Source: JAFDBW01 sp963723355 (GTDB lineage Bacteria; Desulfobacterota; Desulfuromonadia; Desulfuromonadales; BM103). From it: a stretch of 64,000 nucleotides of DNA. Positions 62,953 to 64,000 of this stretch are shown here, in pieces. The notes beneath the pieces were generated by a model, which did not search any database, had not been told where the DNA came from, and saw only the letters and a list, made by a program, of their open reading frames with translations. The translations under genes were made by a program, and so were the position numbers. Every line of letters begins with the position of its first letter. Positions within the stretch are counted from its first letter, which is position 1. Location of the stretch: positions 60,017 through 124,016 of the forward strand of contig CAVRQQ010000016.1 in NCBI GenBank assembly GCA_963723355.1, read 5' to 3'.

Positions 62953-63195
62953 TTAAAGTTCCTCGTCCAGGTCCGGCTCGTCATCGATGATGAAATCATC
63001 CGTCTCGTCATCGTCAAGATCATCGAAATCTTCATCCATGAAACGCTCCAGAAACCGCTGGTTGCTGCGCAGCCGACGCTGGATCTTCTCCTCCAGTTCA
63101 AGGAGTTCGGGAAAGCGTTCCGGCTTGGCTTCCGCTCCCGTTTCCTCACAGACCTCCGGTTCCGGGGTCATGGCGTTGTCCTGCTGATCGTTCAT
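62953..63195 (-). CDS. Small acidic protein downstream of glycogen synthase
   Basis: 80 residues from the ATG at 63195, which overlaps the glgA stop (ATGA). A helix with charged residues (FPELLELEEKIQRRLRSNQRFLERFM) is followed by an Asp/Glu-rich tail (DDLDDDETDDFIIDDEPDLD). No known domain. Likely cotranslated with glgA. Confidence 0.65.
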   Translation of the reverse strand: MNDQQDNAMTPEPEVCEETGAEAKPERFPELLELEEKIQRRLRSNQRFLERFMDEDFDDLDDDETDDFIIDDEPDLDEEL

Positions 63196-64000
63196 CGTGA
63201 TTCCCTCGTGCACATCCGGTAGAGATTGACATAATCGCCGGCGGCCTGCTGCCAGGACATGTCTTGGTTCATCCCCTGCAGCATGATTGTCCGCCACGCG
63301 TCAGTTTTTGTATAAGTCTCGAGCGCCCGGGCCAGGCACTCCAGAAGACTGCCGTGCCGGTACTCATGAAAGACGAAGCCGTTCGCCGGGCGCGGGTCGA
63401 GCGGATCAGTGATCGTGTCAGCCAGGCCACCGGTCGCGTGGACTACGGGAACAGAGCCGTAGCTCAGCGCAATCAGCTGCCCCAAGCCGCATGGTTCGTA
63501 ACGGCTCGGCATCAGGAACATGTCGCTGCCGGCGTAGATCCGCCGTGACAGGGCATCGTCAAATTGAAGTATGACCGCGGCCTTGCCGGGATAGTAGCTG
63601 GCGGCCTCGGCAAGGCGGTGTTCAAAGTCGGTGTTGCCGGTGCCGAGGATCACCAGTTGCAGGTCGAGCCGCATCAGCCTATCCCAGTTTTCCAGAACGA
63701 GCTCGATCCCTTTCTGGGAATCGAGTCGCGTGACCATGGCGACGATCGGGGTCGTCGGTGCGAGCTTCAGCCCCAGCTCCTTCTGCAGCTGCTTTTTGCA
63801 TTCTTTCTTGCCCGACAGTTTTTTCGCCGAATAGTTGCTTGCCAGCGCCTCGTCATTGACCGGTGACCAGAGGTTTCCATCCAAGCCGTTAAGGAGCCCG
63901 TGCAGATGATCGCCCCGCGAGCGTAGCAGGCCATCGAGTCCCATCCCCTGCTGCGGAGTCTGGATTTCCCTGCAATAGGTCGGAGAGACCGTATTGACGT
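63192..64000 (-). CDS. glgA: Glycogen/starch synthase GlgA, C-terminal part (runs off the edge)
   Basis: The frame is open to the window end; an internal ATG at 63944 is not the start, because codons before it read VNTVSPTYCREIQTPQQG, typical of glycogen synthase. Then GLDGLLRSRGDHLHGLLNG, MVTRLDSQKGIEL, the sugar-nucleotide site DMFLMPSRYEPCGLGQLIAL and VVHATGGLADTI (GT5, GT-B fold). Transfers glucose from ADP- or UDP-glucose to glycogen. About 268 residues are inside the window. Confidence 0.93.
   Translation of the reverse strand, partial: VNTVSPTYCREIQTPQQGMGLDGLLRSRGDHLHGLLNGLDGNLWSPVNDEALASNYSAKKLSGKKECKKQLQKELGLKLAPTTPIVAMVTRLDSQKGIELVLENWDRLMRLDLQLVILGTGNTDFEHRLAEAASYYPGKAAVILQFDDALSRRIYAGSDMFLMPSRYEPCGLGQLIALSYGSVPVVHATGGLADTITDPLDPRPANGFVFHEYRHGSLLECLARALETYTKTDAWRTIMLQGMNQDMSWQQAAGDYVNLYRMCTRESR

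Overview
The window looks like a chromosomal piece of a Desulfuromonadales-type (Geobacter/Desulfuromonas/Pelobacter-like) Gram-negative bacterium. This is inferred from the argD-argF-argG-argH-dapA-dapB-dapL order with the LL-diaminopimelate aminotransferase route to lysine, an intradiol dioxygenase with a twin-arginine leader, HflK/HflC, TrkA/TrkH and many single-domain response regulators. No rRNA or tRNA gene was seen.

Layout. 1-11.5 kb: a (+) operon for arginine and lysine synthesis, with a zinc-ribbon/RDD membrane protein, a Nudix hydrolase, a carbon-nitrogen-hydrolase-like protein and a lipoprotein inserted among the pathway genes. 11.5-25.5 kb: a mix of a rhodanese, an RCK potassium channel, a nitroreductase, a dioxygenase, a CNNM/CBS transporter-like protein, HtpX behind a manganese riboswitch, a receiver protein, CvfB, an ABC-F ATPase and a dihydrouridine synthase. 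25.5-42.8 kb: accessory DNA with short, mixed-strand genes and long non-coding gaps: a methyltransferase, DJ-1 protein, broken proVWX, an amidotransferase/solute-binding cluster, a small cytochrome c, a transglutaminase pair, response regulators, TauE, SDR and cupin. 42.9-50.1 kb: core genes (murB, hflC, hflK, a flavoprotein, an S1 protein, a lytic transglycosylase). 50.1-58.6 kb: accessory again (sulfotransferase, PAS histidine kinase, DJ-1 amidotransferase, orphans). 58.8-64 kb: alpha/beta hydrolase, trkH, trkA, HNH protein and the C-terminal part of glycogen synthase, which runs off the right edge.

The non-coding DNA is the most unusual part. (1) Almost every gap inside the arg/dap operon, and the trkA-HNH gap, holds a one- or two-armed palindrome built of near-repeated short words, different in each gap. 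(2) The accessory regions carry at least eight long copies, plus several short ones, of a roughly 110-bp element ending in a GGCCACC hairpin, regardless of gene direction. (3) A probable small-RNA gene is present three times (38.6, 50.5 and 57.3 kb); it has a rho-independent terminator and exposed anti-Shine-Dalgarno-like CCUCC motifs. Two copies are inverted around an 11.6-kb block. (4) A yybP-ykoY manganese riboswitch with a terminator precedes htpX.

At least a dozen single-base indels, many in short homopolymers, break argD, dapA, proV, proW, proX and probably two other genes. Because argD and dapA are biosynthetic genes and their codons are otherwise well preserved, base-calling errors are a serious possibility. 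All function statements come from reading motifs and remembered family features; no database search was run.
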